Made by a program: the position numbers and the translations under genes. Under the pieces are notes generated by a model. It was not told the DNA's origin and ran no database searches. It worked only from the letters and a program-made list of their open reading frames with translations. From Candidatus Paralachnospira sangeri (GTDB lineage: Bacteria; Bacillota; Clostridia; Lachnospirales; Lachnospiraceae), in the NCBI GenBank assembly GCA_904397815.1, contig CAJFOT010000006.1, positions 1-39,278 of the forward strand: a stretch of DNA of 39,278 nt. Direction: 5' to 3'. Shown in pieces: positions 32,282-39,278 of the stretch (positions are counted from its first letter, which is position 1; each line of letters begins with the position of its first letter).

Positions 32282-33667
32282 TCAGAATTCATTCCCCTGG
32301 AATCTGGGAATCCCATCAAATCCCGCCTGCAGATCTTCATCAGTGGGGATGGAATCTCTCATCTCACCGTCATTGAATTTCTGATATGCAGTCATATCAA
32401 AATAACCGGTTCCGGTCAGGCCGAACACAATGGTTTTTTCTTCTCCGGTCTCCTTGCATTTCAGTGCTTCATCGATGGCAACCTTGATTGCGTGGCTGCT
32501 CTCCGGCGCGGGCAGGATGCCTTCCACTCTGGCGAACTGCTCTGCCGCCTGGAATACAGATGTCTGCTCTACCGCTACCGCCTCCATCAGGCCGTCATGG
32601 TACAGCTGGGACAGGATGCTGCTCATGCCATGATAACGCAGACCGCCGGCGTGATTTGCGGAGGGAATGAAGCCGCTGCCCAGAGTATACATCTTCGCCA
32701 GCGGGCATACCATTCCGGTATCACAGAAATCATAGGCGAACTTTCCTCTGGTAAAGCTGGGGCAGGAAGCAGGCTCCACAGCGATAAAGCGGTAGTTCTT
32801 TTCTCCCCGCAGCACTTCGCCCATAAAAGGGGAAATCAGGCCGCCCAGATTGGAGCCGCCGCCTGCGCAGCCGATGATAATATCCGGCGTGATGTCATAT
32901 TTGTCCAGGGCAGCTTTCGTTTCCAGACCGATTACTGTCTGATGCAGAAGCACCTGATTCAGCACGCTGCCCAGTACATAGCGGTAGCCTTCCTGGCTGG
33001 TAGCCGCTTCCACCGCCTCGGAGATGGCGCAGCCCAGGCTTCCTGTGGTGCCCGGATGGGCAGCCAGGATTTTTCTTCCCACCGCGGTTGTCTCAGAGGG
33101 AGAAGGGGTTACGGAAGCGCCGTAGGTCCTCATCACTTCCCGGCGAAAAGGCTTCTGCTCATAGGATACCTTTACCATATACACCTTGCAGTCCAGTTCC
33201 AGATAGGCACATGCCATGGACAGCGCTGTTCCCCACTGGCCTGCCCCAGTCTCTGTGGTCACGCCCTTCAGTCCCTGCTTTTTCGCGTAATATGCCTGGG
33301 CGATGGCAGAATTCAGCTTATGGCTGCCGCTGGTATTATTTCCCTCGAATTTATAGTAGATTTTCGCCGGTGTATCCAGCTTTTTCTCCAGACAGTAAGC
33401 CCGCACCAGCGGTGAGGGACGGTACATTTTATAAAAGTCCCTGATTTCCTGGGGGATGTCGATATAGGGTGTCGTGTCATCCAGCTCCTGCTTAATCAGT
33501 TCATCGCAGAATACCGGCCGCAGCTCTTCATAGGTCATCGGCTGCAGGGTTGCGGGATTCAGCAGCGGCGCCGGCTTGTTCTTCATATCAGCCCGCACAT
33601 TATACCACTGTTTCGGCATCTCGCTCTCTTCCAGATAAATTTTGTAAGGGATTGTTTTCTCGCTCAT
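32282..33667 (-). CDS. trpB: Tryptophan synthase beta chain, TrpB2 type
   Basis: A 461-residue PLP enzyme of the TrpB2 branch, which joins indole and serine to tryptophan. The extended N-terminus (PYKIYLEESEMPKQWYN, then RPSPLVRAYCLEK) is typical of TrpB2. The PLP lysine is in NTSGSHKLNSA near 120, the indole-site Glu in TTETGAGQWGTALS near 143, and the phosphate loop in GCAGGGSNLGG near 255. There is no trpA next to it, so it may salvage free indole. ATG 33667 (MSEKTIPYKIY) follows GAGAGGAG. Expression is set by a T-box leader with a Trp (UGG) specifier. Confidence 0.93.
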   Translation of the reverse strand: MSEKTIPYKIYLEESEMPKQWYNVRADMKNKPAPLLNPATLQPMTYEELRPVFCDELIKQELDDTTPYIDIPQEIRDFYKMYRPSPLVRAYCLEKKLDTPAKIYYKFEGNNTSGSHKLNSAIAQAYYAKKQGLKGVTTETGAGQWGTALSMACAYLELDCKVYMVKVSYEQKPFRREVMRTYGASVTPSPSETTAVGRKILAAHPGTTGSLGCAISEAVEAATSQEGYRYVLGSVLNQVLLHQTVIGLETKAALDKYDITPDIIIGCAGGGSNLGGLISPFMGEVLRGEKNYRFIAVEPASCPSFTRGKFAYDFCDTGMVCPLAKMYTLGSGFIPSANHAGGLRYHGMSSILSQLYHDGLMEAVAVEQTSVFQAAEQFARVEGILPAPESSHAIKVAIDEALKCKETGEEKTIVFGLTGTGYFDMTAYQKFNDGEMRDSIPTDEDLQAGFDGIPRFQGNEF

Positions 33668-33730
33668 TGTTTGTCTCCTCTCCATTTTGATAAATTTGTC
33701 TGTCAGTTATGCAGAGAGAAAGGGCTGTGA

Positions 33731-33772
33731 ATAAAAAAACTCCTGTCTCTGCATATTGCAGGGACAAGAGTT
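33731..33772 (-). terminator. Regulated terminator of the T-box
   Basis: AACTCTTGTCCCTGCA pairs with TGCAGAGACAGGAGTT (16 bp, one mismatch, one wobble) followed by seven T. It overlaps the region needed for the antiterminator. Confidence 0.92.
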
Positions 33773-33990
33773 GAATACTCCTGCGGTGCCACCCGGCTTG
33801 GTATCGTCGATACCCTCTCAGCGCATACTGTCATATGCCGATTTTGATAACGGAGTGTCTGCTCCGGCTCGCCTACTGACGGTTCAGCTCGCCCTCAGAA
33901 GTCCATTCCCCTAAGTTCCCTGTGCCCCGATCCCACCATCCGCGGCTCTCTGAAACATTTCCCTTAAAGTACTACTCTTCCTCAACGGTT
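33731..33990 (-). promoter_or_regulatory. T-box leader (Trp, UGG specifier) of trpB2
   Basis: The leader on the minus strand shows a stem I with AGAGAGCCGCGGATGGTGGGAT, the specifier context GGGGAATGGACTTCTGAGG with UGG at 33905-33903, and the conserved T-box GGGTGGCACCGC (33794-33783), which binds the tRNA end. The terminator stem follows directly. Uncharged tRNA-Trp should favour the antiterminator and switch trpB2 on when tryptophan is short. Confidence 0.93.
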
Positions 33991-33996
33991 TAGATT

Positions 33997-34025
33997 AACT
34001 TACCACAAATTGTTCTGTATGTCAA
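33997..34025 (-). promoter_or_regulatory. Promoter of the T-box/trpB2 transcript
   Basis: A perfect TTGACA (34025-34020), a 17-nt spacer and TAAGTT (34002-33997) preceded by TGTGG. It is divergent from the degV promoter. Confidence 0.78.
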
Positions 34026-34095
34026 TTCCGATTTTTCGATTAAATGGCTTCATCCAAAAAATATATCAAAATCCGGAGATTTTGCCGACGATTCA

Positions 34096-34104
34096 TGTTA
34101 TAAT
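34096..34104 (+). promoter_or_regulatory. Extended -10 promoter of degV
   Basis: TGT-TATAAT at 34096-34104; no good -35 is visible. The transcript would have a leader of about 35 nt. Confidence 0.55.
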
Positions 34105-34145
34105 AGCATCATGTCTGATATTCAAATATCCAGAGAGGTGATGTT

Positions 34146-35006
34146 ATGAGTGAAAAAGTACTGATCGCCAGCGACAGCACAACTGATTTAAACAAAGAAC
34201 TGATTGAGCAGAATCATATCCGGATCCTGCCGCTGCGCGTTACCCTGGGCAGCCATACCTATACCGACGGAGTCGACATTGATCCCGACGCCATTTACGC
34301 CCACTATGAAAAGACCGGCGAACTCCCAAAAACATCCGCGGTCAACATTGCGGATTTCACAGATTTCTTTCAAAAATATACCGCAGAGGGCTATTCCATC
34401 GTACTTTTTACGATCAGCTCTGATATGTCCTCTACCTGCAGCAATGCCATGGTGGCAGCCTCCTCTTTTGAAAATGTCTACGTGGTAGATACCAGAAACC
34501 TGTCCACCGGCGGCGGACTTCTGCTTCTTTCCGCCTGTGAAATGCGCGGACAGGGCATGGACGCCCGGACCATTGCGGAAAAATGCGGGGACCTGGCGTC
34601 CAGGGTCGATGCCTCCTTTGTCGTGGATAACCTGGAATTTCTCTACAAGGGCGGCCGCTGCTCCGCTCTGACTGCTTTCGGAGCAAACCTGCTCCAGCTG
34701 AAACCCAGCATCATCGTCCGCCAGGGAAAGATGACAGTAGGTAAAAAATACCGGGGCAAATTTTCATCCGTACTGAGCAAATATATTGCGGACCAGCTGA
34801 GTGATCTCTCAGATATCGATCTGTCCCGGATATTCGTCACCCACGCCGGATGCGATCCGGAAATATACCAGCAGTGTATCCGACAGGTAAAAGAACTGGC
34901 TCCCTTCCGGGAAGTTCTTCTCACCCGGGCAGGATGCACCATCTCATCTCACTGCGGGAGGAATACGCTGGGCATACTTTTTATCAGAAAGACGCCTCTG
35001 GCATAA
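34146..35006 (+). CDS. DegV-family fatty-acid-binding protein
   Basis: A 286-residue cytosolic protein of the DegV/FakB fold. It begins VLIASDSTTDL with the DSTTDL motif, then HIRILPLRVTLG, DGVDIDPD, KTSAVNIADFTDFF, SSDMSSTCSNA, and FVVDNLEFLYKGGRCSAL. FakB proteins hand fatty acids to the kinase FakA for phosphorylation; no fakA gene is near. GAGAGGTGATGTT-ATG is a model ribosome site. Alone on the plus strand between trpB2 and the broken secreted-protein gene. Confidence 0.93.
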   Translation: MSEKVLIASDSTTDLNKELIEQNHIRILPLRVTLGSHTYTDGVDIDPDAIYAHYEKTGELPKTSAVNIADFTDFFQKYTAEGYSIVLFTISSDMSSTCSNAMVAASSFENVYVVDTRNLSTGGGLLLLSACEMRGQGMDARTIAEKCGDLASRVDASFVVDNLEFLYKGGRCSALTAFGANLLQLKPSIIVRQGKMTVGKKYRGKFSSVLSKYIADQLSDLSDIDLSRIFVTHAGCDPEIYQQCIRQVKELAPFREVLLTRAGCTISSHCGRNTLGILFIRKTPLA

Positions 35007-35038
35007 AAAAATATCATTTTCTTACAGACTGCCTCCCT

Positions 35039-35099
35039 CCGGACAGACAGCACCGTCCGGGCCGCGCGTAAAAGAGAAAAAAGCCTGCGCCGCCCGGAC
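35039..35099 (+). terminator. Competing hairpins after degV
   Basis: CCGGAC (35039-35044) can pair with GTCCGG (35055-35060), and the same GTCCGGGCCGCGC (35055-35067) can instead pair with GCGCCGCCCGGAC (35087-35099, one mismatch). The second structure has a purine-rich 19-nt loop. No T-run follows on the plus strand, so the role as degV terminator is tentative. Confidence 0.4.
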
Positions 35100-35165
35100 G
35101 AAGAACTATCCCATCCATCATCCCGATCAATGGCGGAGCCCTTCTGGAATTTTCTGTATATCGCA

Positions 35166-35195
35166 TTGACAGACCCGAAGCATATGCTGTATACT
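35166..35195 (+). promoter_or_regulatory. Promoter of the frameshifted secreted-protein gene
   Basis: TTGACA (35166-35171), an 18-nt spacer and TATACT (35190-35195). GAGGAGG and ATG 35271 follow, so the gene still has full expression signals. Confidence 0.72.
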
Positions 35196-35270
35196 AACTG
35201 TATATCGTACACCAAATCATATCATATCCGTTTTTCTTGCTTACAAACTTATTATACGAGGAGGATGCAT

Positions 35271-35838
35271 ATGAAGAAAAAGAAGTGGATTCCTTTCCTG
35301 CTGCTTCCTGTTCTGTTGCTCCTTTGTTTTTTCTTTTTCACAGAACAGATGCCGAAGCACTATGACTTCCTTTCTGAACAAGCGCGTCAGCAACTATATA
35401 CCTGACCCATATCAGGCCATGGTTTATGGCATGGATATCGAAACAATCCTCATACAGATCTATGTGGAAGACCAGCTTTTATCTCAGGATTTTTACAGCG
35501 GAACAAGGGAAGGCTTCACCTTTTCTTATTATGAGAACAGCCGCGTCTGGGTGGATGACCAGCTCAGCCAGCCGGAGGCACAGGCTGAACTGGAAAGCCG
35601 GCTGGACAGCTGGCTTCCGAAAAACCGGCAAATTCGATACAGGAAAAATCTTCCCGGAAATCAGTTATACATTCAGATCCAGTCTGCGTCCCAGGTCAAT
35701 CCCCGGTACCTGGAAGATATAAAAAGCGTGTTGAATACAGCCTTTGCCGCCGAAAACACAGATCTGGTTCTGGAGCTATACGAGCAGGACGGCAGCCTGT
35801 ATTATCAGGATCGCTTTTTCGAACTGACTTCTCTGTAA
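35271..35838 (+). pseudogene. Secreted or membrane-anchored protein of unknown family, frameshifted
   Basis: ATG 35271 (with a GAGGAGG site) starts a frame with a signal peptide or anchor (MKKKKWIPFLLLPVLLLLCF) that continues EQMPKHYDFLSEQARQQLYT and stops at TGA 35406. The +1 frame carries on without a break as DPYQAMVYGMDIETILIQIY and runs to TAA 35838, about 140 more residues ending in QDRFFELTSL. The ATG at 35362 of that frame has no ribosome site, so two separate genes is unlikely. One extra base near 35395-35408, in the CTATATACC stretch, restores a protein of about 188 residues. I do not recognise the family. It may be a real mutation, a sequencing error, or less likely programmed frameshifting at ACC-UGA. 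Confidence 0.65.
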
Positions 35839-35859
35839 ATATTCTTCTGCTATTTACAG
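35833..35859 (+). terminator. Hairpin at the end of the secreted-protein frame
   Basis: CTGTAAAT and ATTTACAG form an 8-bp stem with an 11-nt loop that includes the stop codon. A run of eight T comes about 18 nt later, so termination may be diffuse. Confidence 0.4.
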
Positions 35860-35923
35860 ATCGTGTTCGGTATATGTTTTTTTTATTCGGGCTGTATAAG
35901 CTCCCTGAACCAAAGTATTAATA

Positions 35924-38137
35924 CTACAGGCTGATTGTCCGCCTGAAAAGTATCCATGTGCTGATGAAATAGCACGTCAGCAGCAGCACCAGAATACCTG
36001 CGGTCATGCCGATTTGGGCCATCAGCGTTCCAAACCCGATATAGGCGGAAATCTCTGCCGATACAGTCTGAATAAAGCAGGCGGTTACAATGGCGGCAAC
36101 CATAACAGCCGTTATGATGGGCAGCCCAAACCATACGCTCAATTGCTTCCACGCCAGTTTTCCGATCTGCCGTTCTTCAACTCCCAGATTCCGCAGTACA
36201 GAGAAACGGTATTGATACTGATCCGCGTCCAGCAGCTGCTGCAGTGACAGGATGGTAAGGCAGATCACCATCAGCACGACTGCGCCGTATAACATGGACG
36301 CCTGGAGGACAAAGTTGTTCGCCTTTGTGCTGTTAATCTGCAGGGTGCTGAGACGGATGCTGTAGCTGACGCCTGTATCTGTCATCTCCGGATACTTTTC
36401 CGAAAAGACCTGCTCCAGTTCACGGGCATTCTCATAGGAAAGGGGCTCCGCCGTTGTAATATAGCGGTTCCGCATCACCGGAAGCAGTTTTTCACAGACC
36501 TGGTCGGGAAATACATAAAGGACGTTCGTGTAGGAATTATAAACCGTTTCACCGACTGGCTCCTCATAAAAGGCGTGCTGGGAAAGGGTCAGTTCACCTG
36601 CGTCTGTCATGACCCGGGTGTGTCCCGCCAGAAAGCTGTCCCGCTCTTCTTCGCCCGCAACGGTTCTCCATTGTGTTGTGAATTCCTTTTCCGACAGAGA
36701 AACCGGCTCATAGCCCAGCATTTCCCGTATCTGGTTATAATCGCTGAGGGATATCGCCGCCACGGGGAAATCGTATTTCTCCCGGTTATGAAAGTCCTCC
36801 TTCCGCGGCAGGTAAAGGCTGAAGGTACAGTCATATGCCGTTTCGATGCCATGCGCCGCCAGAAAATCTGATGCCGCCTCATAGTCATCATGGGGAAGGG
36901 CCTCTTCCTCATACACATCATTGTACCTGGAGTAAATCTGCACATCGTACAGAGATCGTATATCCAGATAGCCGGAAGCCCAGCCTGTCAGAATAGGGGC
37001 GGCAATAAACAGGAAGAGGGCAAGCACGAGGGTTATGCAGATCATTGTCATCGTCTTGCTGGTGGTATTCAGCTTTGAGATCAGCTGCCCGAAAAAGAAC
37101 AGATTTTCATCCCTGTATCTGTGTTCCGGAGATTTTTCTTTCCACGCGACGATGAGGCTGCCGGCCAGATAAATCAGCCCGCAGATCAGGAAGAGCAGGT
37201 CAGCCAGGATAAACAGCAGATACTGGTTAAAGATTCCGCCATGGAGGGGCAGGGCATACAGTCTGGTCAGTGCAGGCACACCGGCCGCCGCAAAGGCATT
37301 CAGCGCCGCACACACCAGCAGCCCTGACAGCAGCCGGTAAAATCCCGCCTTTTTCTTTCTCAGCAGCCATAATGCCGCCCAGAGCAGCGTGGCTGACGGC
37401 AGAAGGATATTGCCCCAGAACATCAGCTGAACAGGGACGGCAAAGCGTCTGTCATAATAAAACCAGGCGATGTTTACACCGGCGGCAGTCATCCACACCG
37501 ACAGCAGCAGGAAGAGAACCGTCACCGCCCTGATCCAGCGGCTCTTTTTCAGCTCCGGATCATTTTCATGGTCTGCCGCAAGCATCTCTATGATTTTGGT
37601 TTTCCGGATGGTACGGACATTGAATCCTCCCACCGCAAGAAAGCTGAGAACAAAGAACAGAACGGTCTGCGTCACCGTATCCGGGAACAGCGTCCACGTC
37701 AGCCCATACGCCTTCCCATAGGAGGTCAGCAGCATGGCCGTAATAAACTGGGAGCAGAACACACCGAGAAAAATTCCGGCGGCAATGGAAATCCCGCCCA
37801 TCACAAAGGTTTCCGCAAAGAAAAGTCCGGCTATCGTTTTCTGTTCCATCCCCATGATGGACTGAACCGCAAACTCCCGCTGCCTGCGCCGCAGCATATA
37901 TTGATTGACAAACCGTATCAGAAACAGCAGAAATAATGTAATGCCGCAGATGGCCATTTTCATGCCGTCGCTCAGCAGCGTAAAATCATATTCACTGCCG
38001 ATATCCGGCTGGTAGTAGCGGCTGGAAATGGACAGAAATGAATAAAACAGCGTGACGCAGATGGTCATGGTTACGATATAAACCAGGTAGTCTTTGGCAG
38101 ACCGCTTCGCGTTTCTGAAAACCAGTTTAGCATACAT
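35924..38137 (-). CDS. BceB-type ABC transporter permease
   Basis: A 737-residue FtsX/MacB-like permease with about ten membrane helices and a large extracytoplasmic domain (about 385-600) between helices 8 and 9... the arrangement typical of BceB. Helix 1 begins KDYLVYIVTMTICVTLFYSF; RRRQREFAVQSIMGM near 85 is the FtsX coupling region, repeated as YRFSVLRNLGVEERQI near 640. Members remove or sense cell-wall-active peptides such as bacitracin. It overlaps the ATPase gene by 11 nt. GGAGGAGG precedes ATG 38137. Confidence 0.92.
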   Translation of the reverse strand: MYAKLVFRNAKRSAKDYLVYIVTMTICVTLFYSFLSISSRYYQPDIGSEYDFTLLSDGMKMAICGITLFLLFLIRFVNQYMLRRRQREFAVQSIMGMEQKTIAGLFFAETFVMGGISIAAGIFLGVFCSQFITAMLLTSYGKAYGLTWTLFPDTVTQTVLFFVLSFLAVGGFNVRTIRKTKIIEMLAADHENDPELKKSRWIRAVTVLFLLLSVWMTAAGVNIAWFYYDRRFAVPVQLMFWGNILLPSATLLWAALWLLRKKKAGFYRLLSGLLVCAALNAFAAAGVPALTRLYALPLHGGIFNQYLLFILADLLFLICGLIYLAGSLIVAWKEKSPEHRYRDENLFFFGQLISKLNTTSKTMTMICITLVLALFLFIAAPILTGWASGYLDIRSLYDVQIYSRYNDVYEEEALPHDDYEAASDFLAAHGIETAYDCTFSLYLPRKEDFHNREKYDFPVAAISLSDYNQIREMLGYEPVSLSEKEFTTQWRTVAGEEERDSFLAGHTRVMTDAGELTLSQHAFYEEPVGETVYNSYTNVLYVFPDQVCEKLLPVMRNRYITTAEPLSYENARELEQVFSEKYPEMTDTGVSYSIRLSTLQINSTKANNFVLQASMLYGAVVLMVICLTILSLQQLLDADQYQYRFSVLRNLGVEERQIGKLAWKQLSVWFGLPIITAVMVAAIVTACFIQTVSAEISAYIGFGTLMAQIGMTAGILVLLLTCYFISTWILFRRTISL

Positions 38138-38894
38138 GGCTCTGTCCTCCTCCCATCACAGTCAGAACATTCAGAATCTTATCAAAAAAAGCTCCTCTGC
38201 TGTCGCTGCCCCTGCGCAGTTCTGTTAAAATTTCTCCGTCCTGCAAAAAAAGAATACGGCTGGCGTAGCTGGCCGTAAAGGCGTCATGGGTTACCATGAG
38301 AATGGTCGCTCCCAGCTGCTCATTGATGCTCCGGATGGTAGACAGAAGCATCTGAGAAGAATGGCTGTCCAGCGCCCCGGTGGGTTCATCGGCCAGAAGC
38401 AGCCTGGGGTTGTTAATCATGGCTCTGGCGCAGGCGCACCGCTGTTTCTGTCCGCCGGATACCTGATAGGGATACTTGTCCAGAATATCGCTGATATTCA
38501 GCTTTCCGGCGATATCTGCGATGCGGGGCTCCACTTCTCTGGCCGGTGTTTTATTAATTGCCAGTGCCAGCGCGATATTTTCAGAGATTGTCAGAGTATC
38601 CAGCAGATTGAAATCCTGAAATACAAAGCCCAGATTCTCCCGCCGGAACCGGGCCAGGAATTTCGGCCTGATCTCCGTAATATCCCTTCCCTCCAGATAA
38701 ATGTGGCCTGCGCTTACCGTATCAATGGCAGAAATACAGTTAAGCAGCGTCGTCTTTCCGGAGCCGGAGGCTCCCATAATTCCCAGAAACTCCCCTGCCT
38801 CCACAGAAAAGCTGATGTCGTTGATGGCCTTTGTAATATTACCCTCATTGCCGTAGTATTTCTGGATATGTTCCAGTTTCAGTATCGGTTCCAT
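38127..38894 (-). CDS. BceA-type ABC transporter ATPase
   Basis: A 255-residue ATPase. Walker A GASGSGKTTLLNC (about 40-52), Q-loop FVFQDFNLLDTL, signature VSGGQKQRCACARAMI (about 145), Walker B LLLADEPTGALDSHSS (about 168) and switch His in MVTHDAFTASYA. It powers the following permease. AGGAGG precedes ATG 38894. A BceR-type operator lies about 100 nt upstream. Confidence 0.95.
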   Translation of the reverse strand: MEPILKLEHIQKYYGNEGNITKAINDISFSVEAGEFLGIMGASGSGKTTLLNCISAIDTVSAGHIYLEGRDITEIRPKFLARFRRENLGFVFQDFNLLDTLTISENIALALAINKTPAREVEPRIADIAGKLNISDILDKYPYQVSGGQKQRCACARAMINNPRLLLADEPTGALDSHSSQMLLSTIRSINEQLGATILMVTHDAFTASYASRILFLQDGEILTELRRGSDSRGAFFDKILNVLTVMGGGQSHVC

Positions 38895-38985
38895 ATATCC
38901 TTATGTCCTCCTGTCTCTCTGTCTTTACACATTTTTATTGTAATCAGTATGCGCAGCTTTTTGTATCTGTTTTTCTTACGCAGTT

Positions 38986-39001
38986 CTTACAAAAATGTAA
39001 G
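38986..39001 (-). promoter_or_regulatory. BceR-type operator upstream of bceAB
   Basis: CTTACA-TTTT-TGTAAG is a perfect inverted repeat matching TNACA-N4-TGTAA, the site described for BceR-like regulators in Bacillus subtilis. A further half-site CGTAAG lies 7 nt downstream. It sits in the 121-nt gap before the ATPase gene and predicts peptide-induced control of the transporter. Confidence 0.7.
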
Positions 39002-39015
39002 GAGCGCAGAGCCTG

Positions 39016-39195
39016 TCAGCCCCGCGCCCCGTTCACAAAGTCATTGATATAAAAAGAAAGAGAGACCGTCGTTCCTGCGCCCTCGGAACTGACGGATATT
39101 CCGATCCCCAGCTTATCACAGAGACGCCTGCACAGGTACAGGCCGATTCCGGTTGCGCTGTGCACAGCCCGCCCGTTCTGCCCGGTAAACCCCTT
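39016..39195 (-). pseudogene. C-terminal remnant of a BceS-like histidine kinase
   Basis: The last 59 codons of a kinase: KGFTGQNGRAVHSATGIGLY, then LCRRLCDKLGIGISVSSEGA and a final VSLSFYINDFVNGARG. The G2 box (SATGIGLYLCRRLC) is that of Bce-type kinases. Immediately before KGFTG, where VFE and the rest of the ATP-binding domain should be, the reading is replaced by the end of an inserted element. The remainder of the gene, and its response regulator, lie beyond the window. Confidence 0.8.
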
Positions 39196-39278
39196 GTGAA
39201 CTACCCATTGTCTAAAGCCAATGGGCTTCCTGCTTCATCGACCTCGTATACCCACTGGGCACTTACCTACTATCTCCA
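39196..39278 (-). mobile_element. Right end of an IS200/IS605-family element (partial)
   Basis: On the minus strand AGCCCATTG-GCTTTAGA-CAATGGGT is a 7-8-bp hairpin (arms 39219-39225 and 39204-39210), followed by AGTTCAC at the boundary with the kinase codons. A CCCA-stem, TTTAG loop and GGGTAGTTCAC ending is the style of right ends of IS605/IS1341 elements carrying tnpB. No long tnpB frame is open in the 80 nt visible, which fits the non-coding guide-RNA end. The element continues past the window edge; the family call rests on this short end only. Confidence 0.65.

Noticed and set aside
32141-33415. A 424-codon plus-strand frame opposite trpB2
   Set aside because: It starts in the inverted repeat and runs antisense through trpB2 with no recognisable protein features.
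35395-35410. Programmed +1 frameshift like prfB
   Set aside because: The site reads ACC-UGA-C; the P-site tRNA-Thr would re-pair badly with CCU, and no spaced Shine-Dalgarno stimulator is seen. A plain frameshift is simpler, though not excluded.
39201-39278. The C-terminus of a TnpB protein in the frame ending VDEAGSPLALDNG
   Set aside because: That frame has two TAG codons just upstream inside the window, so this stretch is more likely non-coding right-end/guide-RNA sequence.

Overview
The window looks like a piece of the chromosome of an anaerobic, gut-type Firmicute, most likely a Lachnospiraceae member and possibly close to Blautia. This is inferred from gene content and protein style, with no 16S gene to confirm it. 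The clues are a B12-dependent ribonucleotide reductase, a ferredoxin-type [FeFe] hydrogenase, a CooC-like nickel chaperone, a Trp T-box, XpaC/TelA, BceAB, and AAGGAGGTGAT-type ribosome binding sites. Base composition is moderate and genes are densely packed, nearly all on the minus strand. The plus-strand exceptions are a two-component system (27.0-28.9 kb), degV and a broken secreted-protein gene (34.1-35.8 kb). No rRNA, tRNA, CRISPR array or replication origin was seen.

Layout, left to right. 0.3-3.7 kb: a VTC-domain polyphosphate polymerase, a DUF4956 membrane protein and an exported CotH-family kinase form a translationally coupled operon with a clear promoter; the VTC gene may start at AUC. 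3.9-6.1 kb: a fused DUF1538 (UmpA+UmpB-like) transporter is followed by an overlapping gene with two PII-like halves. 6.3-8.7 kb: tmcAL and pta, with no ackA beside them. 8.8-11.2 kb: xpaC-telA. 11.4-15.8 kb: a small membrane ORF, kdpD (degenerate Walker motifs), kdpE and a ZIP metal transporter, with no kdpFABC in view. 15.9-21.2 kb: cysK followed closely by MoxR ATPase, DUF58 and TgpA-type transglutaminase genes. 21.4-23.7 kb: an amidase-fold lipoprotein and cooC. 23.9-26.8 kb: nrdJ and a GNAT acetyltransferase, with probable tandem NrdR boxes at the nrdJ promoter. 27.0-28.9 kb: an orphan response regulator/histidine kinase pair. 28.9-32.0 kb: an [FeFe] hydrogenase and a ccdA-tlpA thiol-redox pair. 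32.1-33.7 kb: a 100-nt element with perfect 39-bp inverted arms, then trpB2 under a UGG-specifier T-box. 34.1-35.8 kb: degV and a frameshifted secreted protein. 35.9-39.3 kb: a BceAB-type ABC transporter with a BceR-type operator. Its upstream kinase gene is cut by what looks like the right end of an IS200/IS605-family element at the window edge.

Working together: several units link an extracytoplasmic signal to a membrane or secreted output (Kdp-type sensor, BceAB with its kinase remnant, MoxR-DUF58-TgpA, VTC-DUF4956-CotH). The metabolic genes (pta, hydrogenase, cooC, class II RNR, Trp T-box) fit a strictly anaerobic fermenter or acetogen. The best candidates for something undescribed are the VTC/DUF4956/CotH cassette with its possible AUC start, the DUF1538 plus double-PII pair, the 39-bp-arm palindrome, and the IS605-like insertion in the Bce kinase, whose guide-RNA end would read into the interrupted gene.
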